Shown piece by piece: positions 1-6,170 of a DNA stretch of 6,170 nt. The stretch's first letter is position 1. Every line of letters starts with the position of its first letter. The stretch is from Flavisolibacter sp. (GTDB lineage: Bacteria; Bacteroidota; Bacteroidia; Chitinophagales; Chitinophagaceae): the NCBI GenBank assembly GCA_025936195.1, contig JAICTW010000179.1, positions 1-6,170 of the forward strand, given 5' to 3'. The position numbers and the translations under genes are program-made. Below the pieces are notes generated by a model. It did not search any database. It was not told the DNA's origin and saw only the letters and a program-made list of their open reading frames with translations.

Positions 1-31
1 ATAAATAAAGGAAAACCATTAATAAACGATA

Positions 32-71
32 AAAAGGCTTCGGGAATTGAAGCCTTTTATTTTTCTCTCTT
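32..71 (+). terminator. Rho-independent terminator of an upstream gene
   Basis: Positions 32-41 (AAAAGGCTTC) pair perfectly with 49-58 (GAAGCCTTTT), giving a 10-bp stem with a 7-base loop (GGGAATT). The right arm ends in TTTT and is followed by A and then a pyrimidine run, TTTTTCTCTCTT, at 60-71. This is the form of an intrinsic terminator. The left arm starts in an A run, so it could also work to some extent on the other strand. No gene lies between it and the left edge, so it most likely ends a plus-strand gene just outside the window and separates that gene from the kinase. Confidence 0.85.
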
Positions 72-78
72 ATCTTTA
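47..78 (+). promoter_or_regulatory. Possible Bacteroidota-type promoter for the kinase gene
   Basis: TATCTTTA at 71-78 matches the Bacteroidota -7 element TAnnTTTG in all fixed bases except the last. A TTG at 47-49 lies 21 bases upstream, within the range known for this phylum. Transcription would start near 83-87, giving a leader of about 25 bases before the ATG at 111. The -33 element would sit inside the terminator stem, and one fixed base is wrong, so this is only a candidate. Confidence 0.35.
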
Positions 79-110
79 AAACAATAAGCCCCGTGTAATT
101 TATTTTTCCA

Positions 111-377
111 ATGTCATCTTCACAGAAAGCTTCTATCGTTCCCGGTGCCATTCATTCTGCTTTAAAAAATTCAGATCATCATTCACTTTCCACTTTAAGG
201 CTTTTGGCGCTGCTGGTTGAAGAAACATCGGATATCCTGACCGCGGCAGATGTGAATTTTAAACCCATCACCTGGAACAAAGCCTCCGAAAAAATTTACG
301 GCCTGAAAGCAGAACAGGTAATTGGAAGAGAGCTCAGAGAATTTATCTTCCTTCAATATCCAAACAGCAACAGGTAA
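111..377 (+). pseudogene. N-terminal fragment of multi-PAS histidine kinase, ended by in-frame TAA
   Basis: These 88 codons are the 5' part of the kinase gene that continues in the same frame at 378. The first ~35 residues are polar with no signal peptide or membrane segment. From about residue 38 the first half of a PAS domain begins (ETSDIL, then WNKASEKIYG, then VIGREL), closely resembling the third PAS domain of the downstream part. The reading stops at TAA 375-377 in the middle of that PAS fold. Alone the product would be half a PAS domain and probably unstable. The start at ATG 111 is chosen because it is the first ATG in frame and lies a short distance after the terminator; there is no clear ribosome binding site. 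The fragment could be a real nonsense mutation, a sequencing error, or the first cistron of a reinitiating pair. Confidence 0.75.
375..377 (+). other. In-frame TAA interrupting PAS domain 1
   Basis: Reading frame is identical on both sides (codon 89 counting from 111). Aligning PAS 1 with PAS 3 of the same protein needs no gap: the residues before and after the stop (QYPNSNR, then EVREMIQSKGEWRGE) fall one-for-one on NFYGTTK, then EAFIELKGKGIWKGE. The stop falls on a Glu of PAS 3, so a single G-to-T change from GAA would explain it. The base after TAA is G, which is not a known readthrough context. Confidence 0.9.
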
Positions 378-381
378 GAGG
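376..381 (+). promoter_or_regulatory. Possible Shine-Dalgarno site for reinitiation at ATG 390
   Basis: AAGAGG overlaps the TAA stop and lies 8 bases before ATG 390. If used, it would let ribosomes that finish the 5' fragment restart and make a kinase lacking the first half of PAS 1. The match may be chance, since this phylum rarely depends on Shine-Dalgarno pairing. Confidence 0.25.
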
Positions 382-389
382 TACGTGAA

Positions 390-2753
390 ATGATTCAGTC
401 AAAAGGTGAGTGGCGTGGCGAAGCTTCTTTCATCAGGCCCACCGATCAAAAAGCAATAACGCTTTTGATGTGCTTTAAGCAATTGAGGGAAAGCGGAACC
501 CTTTTGGGTTATTTAATTAGTGCTATAGATATCACTGAAAGAAAAGAAGCAGAATCTCGATTGCGGGAAAGCGAACAACGGTTTAAGGACATGGCTGATT
601 CTTCTCCGGCAATGATCTGGCTAAGCGATGAAAATGACAATACTGTTTACGCCAATAAAAAATGGATAGAGTTTACGGGCCAAAACATTAGCTACGATCC
701 CAATGGCTGGAGTTCATTGATCCACCCGGAAGACAGGGATAAAACGATAGCAGCCTATTACAAAGGTGTTGATCAAAAAGAACAGGTTATTACTGTTTAT
801 CGTTTGCGCAGAGCAGATGGAACCTACAGGTGGGTTCACGACATTAGCGTACCACGCTTTTTAAGCAATGGAAATTTTGTGGGTTACATTGGTTCGGTAA
901 CAGATATTGAAGTTGAAAGACAAAAACACGAAGAATTAGTTTATCAGTCAACAATACTTGAAAATGTTACTGACATTGTAGTAACAACAGACATTGATTT
1001 TACAGTAAAAAGCTGGAATAAAATAGCTCGTGAAAACTATGGTATTACCGAAAGAGAAGCCATAGGCAAAAATATAAGCGATCTGGTAAGGTTTAATTTT
1101 TACGGAACAACAAAAGAAGAAGCATTCATTGAACTAAAAGGAAAAGGTATCTGGAAAGGAGAAGTTTCGATTGACAAAGATGACGGCACCAAATATTTTT
1201 TGCATACAGTAAAAAAAGTAACGGATGATGCCGGCAACACTATCGGTTATTTGTCCATAGGCCGGGATATAACTGCCAAAAGACTGGCTGAAGAAAAACT
1301 GAGGGAAAGCGAACAATTTTATCGTACGCTTATTGCCGATTCTTTGGACGGAATGATCCTGCTGAATACAGAAGGCATAATCACCTTTGCGTCTCCGTCC
1401 GTAAAAAACGTATTGAATTTTGAAGCAGAGGAATTGGTGGGAAAAAAAGGAGTGGATTTTGTTCATCCTGATGATGCTGCATGGGCCGGCACTGCTTTTC
1501 AAAAAGAAGTGGAACAGAATCCTGCAGTGAAATTTATAACGGTACGGCTTTTAAAAAAGAACGGACAATGGCTTTGGTGTACTATAAGAGGCCATAATCT
1601 TTTGAGTAATCCGCTTTTAAAAAGTGTGGTTGTTTATTTCCACGACGACACACTACGCAAGCAGGCCAAAGATGCTTTGCAGGAAAGTGAGACCCGCTTC
1701 CGTACCCTGATCCTCGACTTGCAGGTTGGTGTTTTTCTTTGTGATGGCGATGGAAAAATTATAATGTGCAATAAGGCATTTTCGCAAACGCTTTCCTCAT
1801 CAGAAGAACGGCTTATCGGCCACCGTGTGTACGAAGTTCTTTCTGACGATGCAATCAATGAACAAAATGAAGCAATCTCCCGTGAACAAAGACCTCTTGT
1901 ACAAACGCTTCAAACCAAACGAGCCATAAAAAACGCCGTGATCGGCGTTCTTAATCCATTAACAAAGCAAAGAACATGGATCATTACCAACTGCGATCCT
2001 ATTCTAGATGCAGAAGGAAATATAAAACATGTGATCTGCTCCGCAATGGACATAACAGAGCGCAAGAAAATGGAGGAGAAGCTGATTTCAGGTCAAATTG
2101 CACATCAGCGCCAGCTTACACAAGCCACTATCGACGGACAGGAAAATGAAAGAAAGGAAATCGGCAAAGAGCTTCACGATAATATCGGGCAGCAACTGAC
2201 CACTATTAAGCTCTTTCTTGATTTTGCCAAAAGCACAGCGGATGAAAACACGGCCGAAATGGTGAACATGGCATTGAAAGCCGTTTCGGACGTAATCAAT
2301 GATGTAAGAGCCATGTCCCGCTCATTGATTCCTTCCACTTTAAAAGACCTTGGCCTCATCGAATCCATCAATGAATTAATTGATTCTTTAACGAGGGCAA
2401 AAATTGTTAAGATCGAATTTGATCACCTTGAGTTTGATGAAAACATCTTACCTGAAAATCAAAAGCTCACGCTGTTCCGTATTGTTCAGGAACAATTGAA
2501 CAATATTGTAAAGCACGCCTGCGCCAAAACGGTGAACATCCGGCTGTTTGCAGCCGCACAGGAATTTATTCTGGAGATAAAAGATGATGGAAATGGTTTT
2601 GACGCGAAAAAAGTTCGAAAAGGGCTTGGCATCATCAATATTAAAAGCCGTGCAGAATTATTTAATGGCAAGGCAATTATTTCCTCCCAACCCGGAAAAG
2701 GATGTGCTTTAACCGTTTGCTTCCCCGTGCCGGTTTCTTTGGTTAATGATTGA
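390..2753 (+). CDS. Multi-PAS sensor histidine kinase (HisKA_3/NarL-DegS type), main portion
   Basis: This is a cytoplasmic sensor kinase of 787 residues when read from ATG 390, with no membrane segment. It begins with the second half of PAS 1 (residues 1-52, ending DITERKEAE). Four PAS/PAC units follow: PAS 2 at about 60-175 (PAS_3-like, with IHPEDR and DGTYRWV), PAS 3 at about 185-300, PAS 4 at about 305-425 and PAS 5 at about 430-560. They are joined by similar helical linkers (LRESEQRF, LRESEQFY, LQESETRF). The HisKA_3 dimerisation domain lies near 578-650, with acceptor His596 in ELHDNIGQQL. The ATPase domain has an N box (EQLNNIVKHA, 701-710), a D box (DDGNGF, 732-737) and glycine loops (KGLGIINIKSR, 744-754; GKG, 769-771). 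Kinases of this class normally phosphorylate LuxR/NarL-type regulators, but none is present in the window. No PAS ligand can be named. ATG 390 is preceded by AAGAGG at 376-381, 8 bases away, so internal initiation is possible. The original gene very likely began at 111. Confidence 0.85.
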   Translation: MIQSKGEWRGEASFIRPTDQKAITLLMCFKQLRESGTLLGYLISAIDITERKEAESRLRESEQRFKDMADSSPAMIWLSDENDNTVYANKKWIEFTGQNISYDPNGWSSLIHPEDRDKTIAAYYKGVDQKEQVITVYRLRRADGTYRWVHDISVPRFLSNGNFVGYIGSVTDIEVERQKHEELVYQSTILENVTDIVVTTDIDFTVKSWNKIARENYGITEREAIGKNISDLVRFNFYGTTKEEAFIELKGKGIWKGEVSIDKDDGTKYFLHTVKKVTDDAGNTIGYLSIGRDITAKRLAEEKLRESEQFYRTLIADSLDGMILLNTEGIITFASPSVKNVLNFEAEELVGKKGVDFVHPDDAAWAGTAFQKEVEQNPAVKFITVRLLKKNGQWLWCTIRGHNLLSNPLLKSVVVYFHDDTLRKQAKDALQESETRFRTLILDLQVGVFLCDGDGKIIMCNKAFSQTLSSSEERLIGHRVYEVLSDDAINEQNEAISREQRPLVQTLQTKRAIKNAVIGVLNPLTKQRTWIITNCDPILDAEGNIKHVICSAMDITERKKMEEKLISGQIAHQRQLTQATIDGQENERKEIGKELHDNIGQQLTTIKLFLDFAKSTADENTAEMVNMALKAVSDVINDVRAMSRSLIPSTLKDLGLIESINELIDSLTRAKIVKIEFDHLEFDENILPENQKLTLFRIVQEQLNNIVKHACAKTVNIRLFAAAQEFILEIKDDGNGFDAKKVRKGLGIINIKSRAELFNGKAIISSQPGKGCALTVCFPVPVSLVND

Positions 2754-2763
2754 ACTCTCACAA

Positions 2764-2791
2764 TTGGCTAACATAGTTTCGTTTAACTTTG
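2764..2791 (+). promoter_or_regulatory. Bacteroidota sigma-ABfr-type promoter for the PurF-like gene
   Basis: TAACTTTG at 2784-2791 is a full match to the Bacteroidota -7 consensus TAnnTTTG. TTG at 2764-2766 lies 17 bases upstream in the -33 position. Transcription would start at about 2796-2799, leaving only about 8-11 bases before ATG 2807. The promoter begins 11 bases after the kinase stop codon, so the PurF-like gene is independently expressed. It also decides the start codon: a TTG in frame at 2789 lies inside the -7 element and cannot be the translation start of this transcript. Confidence 0.8.
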
Positions 2792-2806
2792 CGCCTTCTT
2801 ACAGCA

Positions 2807-4654
2807 ATGAGTGATGCAATAAAACACGAATGTGGCCTTGCTTTTATCCGCCTTCGCAAGCGCTTCTCCTACTACCAGCAAAAATATGGCTCAGTACTCT
2901 GGGGACTGAATAAGATGTACCTCCTAATGGAGAAACAACACAACCGCGGCCAGGACGGCGCCGGCTTAGCCACCGTAAAATTGAACGTAGAACCTGGCTA
3001 TCCTTTTCTTTCCCGGATCAGAAGCAATGAACCGCAGCCTATTGCAGATATCTTCAAACAGGTGGGACAGGAATTTACCGAGCTGGAAAAATTTAATCCT
3101 GATTTTGGAAAACATGCCGGCCTGATGAAAGGACATCTTTCTTTTTTGGGCGAATTGCTTTTGGGCCATTTACGCTATGGTACACAGGGGAAGAACAATG
3201 TTGAATTCTGTCATCCCTTTATAAAAAGAAACACAATTCCTGCAAGGAATTTGGCATTGGCCGGAAATTTTAACCTGGTAAACACAGATGAATTATTTGG
3301 TTTGATAAATGTTGATCCCGGAGAATTTCAAAAGCAAAGCGACCTGGCAGCAATGATGGAAGTGATCCATCATTTTATTGTGAAAGAAGACGAAGCCAAT
3401 CCGCAGCAACTTGACATAGTTTCTGCTTTAAAAAAAGCATTGCAATTGTTTGACGGCGGTTTTCATGTAGGTGGAATGACGGGCAATGGAATTGGTTTTG
3501 TTTTTCGCGATGCGCATGGCATCCGTCCTTCTTACTATTATATTAACGAGGATGTGGTGGTTGCGGCTTCGGAAAGAGCTGCTATTCGTACGGCCTTCAA
3601 TGTTGGAGAAAATGAAGTGAAGGAATTAATGCCCGGACAGGCACTCATTGTTTTAGAAAATGGCGAAATTAAAATTGAGCAGATACTTGAACCAAAAGAA
3701 AGAAAGGCCTGCAGCTTCGAACGCATTTATTTTTCGAGAGGCAGTGATGAAAAAATTTATAACGAAAGAAAAGCGCTGGGCTATCATTTAAGCAAGCAGG
3801 TTTTAGAAGCTATCAATTTCGATTTAAAGAACACTATTTTTTCCTTTATACCCAACACAGCTGAAATAGCTTTTTATGGTTTGATAAAAGGTTGCGAAGA
3901 TTATCTCAACCAGATAAAAGTGGAACGCATTGCATCTTGGGGAAACAATGTAGATCCGGAGAAGTTGCACGAAATGATCAACCGCAAAGTGCGGATGGAA
4001 AAGATTGCCATTAAGGATGTAAAGATGCGCACCTTTATTACCGAAGATGTGAACCGCAACGAAATGGTGCAGCACGTTTATGATATTACTTACGGCACCG
4101 TTCGAAAAGGCGTGGATACGTTAGTGGTGATTGACGATTCAATTGTGCGGGGAACGACTTTAAAAGAAAGCATTATTCGCATGCTTGCGAGATTAGAACC
4201 GAAACGGATCATTGTAGTTTCTTCTTCTCCTCAAATTCGTTATCCCGATTGCTATGGAATTGACATGAGCAAAATGGGTGACTTTATTGCTTTTAGTGCT
4301 GCCGTTGAATTATTAAAAGAACGTGGCAAAGAAGATTGCCTGAAAGAGTTATATGCCGAATGCAAGGAATTGCTTCGCAATAATCAATTGCATACAAAGA
4401 ACGTAGTAAAGCAATTGTATAAATCCTTCACCAATGAAGAGATCACCAAAAAAATTGCGCAGCTTATTACGCCTGCCGATGTAAACATTCCTGTTGATGT
4501 GATCTTTCAAACCATTGAATCCTTACATGAATCTTGCCCCAATAATTTAGGTGATTGGTATTTCACCGGAAATTATCCAACGGCTGGCGGTAACCGTGTG
4601 GTGAATAAAGCCTTTATGAATTATATGGAAGGGAAGAATCAGAGAGGATATTGA
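2807..4654 (+). CDS. Long-form amidophosphoribosyltransferase-like protein (PurF family)
   Basis: PurF enzymes make 5-phosphoribosylamine from PRPP and glutamine, the first step of purine synthesis. This 615-residue version is longer than usual PurF (about 470-510). The N-terminal class II glutaminase domain shows Cys9 in HECGLAF after an 8-residue stretch that resembles the cleaved propeptide of Bacillus PurF. It also has NRGQDGAG (46-53), the Arg of GHLRYGTQG (Arg123), Asn154 and Asp179 (QSD), then RDAHGIRP (234-241) and ASE (254-256). The C-terminal phosphoribosyltransferase domain has the PRPP loop VVIDDSIVRGTT (440-451). Extra sequence is seen near 60-118 and about 360-405. Two oddities stand out: the oxyanion-hole Asn is followed by Phe155 instead of Gly, and the Fe-S cysteines of the Bacillus type are only partly kept (Cys302, Cys482 shifted by one, Cys577 in SCPNN where CxxC is expected). 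The ATG at 2807 is preferred over an in-frame TTG at 2789 because of the promoter. Bacteroidota often carry such a long form beside a normal purF, so its exact role is uncertain. It may share a transcript with the phosphatase downstream. Confidence 0.88.
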   Translation: MSDAIKHECGLAFIRLRKRFSYYQQKYGSVLWGLNKMYLLMEKQHNRGQDGAGLATVKLNVEPGYPFLSRIRSNEPQPIADIFKQVGQEFTELEKFNPDFGKHAGLMKGHLSFLGELLLGHLRYGTQGKNNVEFCHPFIKRNTIPARNLALAGNFNLVNTDELFGLINVDPGEFQKQSDLAAMMEVIHHFIVKEDEANPQQLDIVSALKKALQLFDGGFHVGGMTGNGIGFVFRDAHGIRPSYYYINEDVVVAASERAAIRTAFNVGENEVKELMPGQALIVLENGEIKIEQILEPKERKACSFERIYFSRGSDEKIYNERKALGYHLSKQVLEAINFDLKNTIFSFIPNTAEIAFYGLIKGCEDYLNQIKVERIASWGNNVDPEKLHEMINRKVRMEKIAIKDVKMRTFITEDVNRNEMVQHVYDITYGTVRKGVDTLVVIDDSIVRGTTLKESIIRMLARLEPKRIIVVSSSPQIRYPDCYGIDMSKMGDFIAFSAAVELLKERGKEDCLKELYAECKELLRNNQLHTKNVVKQLYKSFTNEEITKKIAQLITPADVNIPVDVIFQTIESLHESCPNNLGDWYFTGNYPTAGGNRVVNKAFMNYMEGKNQRGY

Positions 4655-4746
4655 TTTTTCGAATGAGATTGATTCACTCAATTGGTAATGCACAAAACGG
4701 CCATACGGCTAAAGCAACAGTATAAAATGAATCTAATGATGATCTC

Positions 4747-5244
4747 ATGAAAACACTCCTTCTCATTCGCCATGCCAAAAGTAGTTGGGACCAGTCCGAC
4801 CTTCCTGATTTTGATCGTCCTTTAAATGAAAGAGGGAAAAAAGATGCACCCGAAATGGCAAAGCGGATAAAAGAAAAAGGAATTGAATTGGACCATCTCA
4901 TTTCAAGTCCGGCAAAACGAGCCCGAAAAACCGCAAGGTATTTTGCAGAAGCATTCGGATTTAAAAAAGAGGATATAAAGCTTATTGACCAATTGTATGG
5001 TGCAGCACAATCTGAATTCCTGAAAGCAGTTACCGATATCAATGATAAATATAAAATAGTTGCACTCTTCTCACATAATCCCGGCATCACCGATTTTGCT
5101 TCTTCACTCACCAATGTTCGTGTGGACGATATGCCCACCTCCGCCGTTTTTGCTCTGCAGATAGAAACCGATAGCTGGAAAGATTTTGCTGCTGCAGAAA
5201 AAAAATTTCTCTTCTTTGATTATCCGAAAAATCCTTTGGATTAA
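4747..5244 (+). CDS. sixA: SixA-type phosphohistidine phosphatase (histidine phosphatase superfamily)
   Basis: The 165-residue protein is a single histidine phosphatase domain of the length usual for SixA. The catalytic RHG-type motif is LLIRHAKSSW at the N terminus, with Arg8 and nucleophile His9. SSPAKRARKTA (53-63) carries the second phosphate-binding Arg. The second catalytic His is His110 in LFSHNPGITDFA. There is no signal peptide, so it is cytoplasmic. In E. coli SixA removes phosphate from histidine of phosphotransfer proteins (first ArcB, later the nitrogen PTS); its target in Bacteroidota is not established and nothing in the window identifies one. ATG 4747 puts the RHA motif at residues 8-10, as in the family. 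The gap from the PurF-like gene is 92 bases, with no clear terminator or consensus promoter, so co-transcription is likely but not certain. It converges with the transporter gene. Confidence 0.9.
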   Translation: MKTLLLIRHAKSSWDQSDLPDFDRPLNERGKKDAPEMAKRIKEKGIELDHLISSPAKRARKTARYFAEAFGFKKEDIKLIDQLYGAAQSEFLKAVTDINDKYKIVALFSHNPGITDFASSLTNVRVDDMPTSAVFALQIETDSWKDFAAAEKKFLFFDYPKNPLD

Positions 5245-5259
5245 CTGCTATTTTCACAA

Positions 5260-5297
5260 AAGGAATTCATCATTGCTTCTTTATAATAACATTCCTT
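5260..5297. terminator. Weak inverted repeat between convergent genes, possible bidirectional terminator
   Basis: AAGGAAT (5260-5266) pairs with ATTCCTT (5291-5297) across a 24-base AT-rich loop, in the 54-base gap between the ends of sixA and the transporter gene. Location favours a shared terminator, but the stem is short and AT-rich, the loop is long, and neither side has a clean T run. It may be chance. Confidence 0.25.
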
Positions 5298-5298
5298 C

Positions 5299-6170
5299 TC
5301 AAACATCAACATAAGTTTTGTTTGTACCCTTTTTTCGAAAGCTAACCAGATAAACACCAGCAAAGATCAACAGCGCCGATAAAGCTTTTGACCAGGTGAA
5401 CGATTCATTAAAGAAAAGAACAGCAATCAGTACTGCAAAAACAGGTTGCGTATAAATGTACGTTCCGGTTATGCTGGCGCCAAGGTGTTGCAATCCATAT
5501 ACATTAAAATAATAAGCAAGGAAAGTTCCAGTGAAAGCAATAGTCAGTACCACCAGCGCATAGTTCATGGTAAATGCCGGCCAGTGTATCTGCTGCATTT
5601 CATTCCAGCCAATGGGCAGTATCATCAAAAAACCAATGGTGAATATCCAGCGAATCACATGCAGCGGACTGTATTTTTCCATCAATGGTTTCACTGCAAT
5701 AAAATAGAAGGAATAAAAAATGGCATTCACTAAAATGAGGAGATCGCCTAATAAATAATCGGAAGCCTGATGTCCGCTCTCTTTTTGTAGAATAAGAAAA
5801 AAGGAACCGCCAACTCCTAATAGCAATCCGAATGCTTTGCTTATTGTAAATTTTTCTTTCAGTGCCCAAAGCGCAAAAAAACTAACGAGTATCGGCGTTG
5901 CCAGCGTAAGAAGAGAAGCATGAATGGCTGAAGTTTTTGTCAGGCCTTTGGTGAAAAGCGTTTGATTCAGCGCAATGCCGGAAAGAGCACACAGAATAAA
6001 CCGTCCCCAATCTTTTCTTTGAATGCCAACAGGTGTTTTGCCGAACAGCCAAAGCAACCAAAAAAAGAAAATGCTCAGTCCCACGCGAAACATGTTAACA
6101 GCATCAGGACCCATTAAAGAAGGAGAGATCATTTTTATCAGACTGAAGTTGACAGCAAAAAACAGATTGG
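5299..6170 (-). CDS. EamA/DMT-family transporter, 5' end beyond the window
   Basis: This is an inner-membrane protein of the drug/metabolite transporter superfamily with two EamA repeats, which normally gives ten helices. The first repeat covers about residues 1-115 counted from Met at 6132, with ATPILVSFFALWALKEKF near its end. The second covers about 128-266 and ends with the family-typical run TYIYTQPVFAVLIAVLFFNE and then LLIFAGVYLVSF, followed by a short basic tail (RKKGTNK). The substrate cannot be told: members export amino acids, metabolites or drugs. The ATG at 6130-6132 is not the true start. The frame stays open to the right edge, and codons 6133-6168 read ICFFAVNFSLIK, which is the end of the missing first helix. 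The start and promoter therefore lie outside the window. The gene faces sixA tail to tail, 54 bases apart. Confidence 0.9.
   Translation of the reverse strand, partial: NLFFAVNFSLIKMISPSLMGPDAVNMFRVGLSIFFFWLLWLFGKTPVGIQRKDWGRFILCALSGIALNQTLFTKGLTKTSAIHASLLTLATPILVSFFALWALKEKFTISKAFGLLLGVGGSFFLILQKESGHQASDYLLGDLLILVNAIFYSFYFIAVKPLMEKYSPLHVIRWIFTIGFLMILPIGWNEMQQIHWPAFTMNYALVVLTIAFTGTFLAYYFNVYGLQHLGASITGTYIYTQPVFAVLIAVLFFNESFTWSKALSALLIFAGVYLVSFRKKGTNKTYVDV

Noticed and set aside
96..103. TAATTTAT as the -7 element for the kinase
   Set aside because: It lacks the TTTG end, has no TTG at the right distance and would leave almost no leader before ATG 111; TATCTTTA at 71-78 fits better.
375..377. 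TAA read as a sense codon (alternative genetic code)
   Set aside because: TAA is the normal stop of sixA at 5242-5244, and TGA ends the kinase, PurF-like and transporter genes, so the standard bacterial code fits the window.
1932..1949. Hairpin AACGCCG-TGAT-CGGCGTT resembling a terminator
   Set aside because: It lies inside the coding sequence of PAS 5, has no T run after it, and encodes ordinary residues of the domain.
2789..2806. TTG start giving six extra N-terminal residues to the PurF-like protein
   Set aside because: The TTG is the end of the -7 promoter element TAACTTTG, so it would precede the predicted transcription start. The ATG at 2807 also gives a short propeptide before the catalytic Cys, as in Bacillus PurF.
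4655..4746. Terminator or promoter between the PurF-like gene and sixA
   Set aside because: Only 3-4 bp inverted repeats are seen (for example TGAG 4664-4667 with CTCA 4677-4680), with no T run after them, and there is no TAnnTTTG element.
4727..4750. Seven-codon ORF (MNLMMIS) whose TGA overlaps the sixA ATG
   Set aside because: The ATGA overlap resembles a coupled leader peptide, but the ORF is tiny, has no ribosome binding site and no regulatory codon bias; chance is more likely.
4674..5138. 154-codon open frame antisense to sixA
   Set aside because: It lies almost wholly opposite a well-supported sixA gene and its translation resembles no family; it is a by-product of the sixA codons. 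Other antisense frames in the kinase and PurF-like genes were dismissed for the same reason.
6130..6132. ATG at 6132 (minus strand) as the transporter start
   Set aside because: The frame stays open to the window edge and the upstream codons encode the end of a hydrophobic helix typical of EamA helix 1, so the real start is outside.

Overview
The window looks like a chromosomal segment of a member of the Bacteroidota, most likely of the Chitinophagaceae type. The evidence is a near-perfect Bacteroidota promoter (TTG, 17-base gap, TAACTTTG), start codons without convincing Shine-Dalgarno sites, AT-rich base use, and the long PurF-like protein typical of this phylum. The family-level placement is an inference from overall appearance, not a computed result.

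Layout from left to right. Positions 1-71 hold the end of an upstream transcription unit: a 10-bp perfect hairpin followed by a T-rich run, which is a good intrinsic terminator. Positions 111-2753 encode a soluble multi-PAS sensor histidine kinase of the HisKA_3/NarL-DegS class. It is split by one in-frame TAA (375-377) inside its first PAS domain, with no change of frame. The larger part (390-2753) keeps four complete PAS domains, the phospho-acceptor His and the ATPase domain. A strong promoter (2764-2791) then drives a 615-residue amidophosphoribosyltransferase-like gene (2807-4654). Next comes a SixA-type histidine phosphatase (4747-5244) on the same strand, 92 bases downstream. A convergent gene on the minus strand (5299 to beyond 6170) encodes an EamA/DMT-family membrane transporter and runs off the right edge.

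The genes do not form one obvious pathway. The kinase has no response regulator beside it in this window. The PurF-like gene has its own promoter and may be co-transcribed with sixA. The transporter is a separate unit. Intergenic gaps are all short; no stretch over 300 bases lacks a gene. No RNA gene, CRISPR array, insertion sequence or phage feature was seen.

Most worth a second look are the isolated stop codon in the kinase, which aligns exactly onto a Glu codon of the sister third PAS domain, and the PurF-like protein. The latter keeps the catalytic Cys and PRPP loop but has Asn-Phe where glutaminases of this class have Asn-Gly, and an incomplete set of Fe-S cysteines. I see no convincing novel multi-gene system here.
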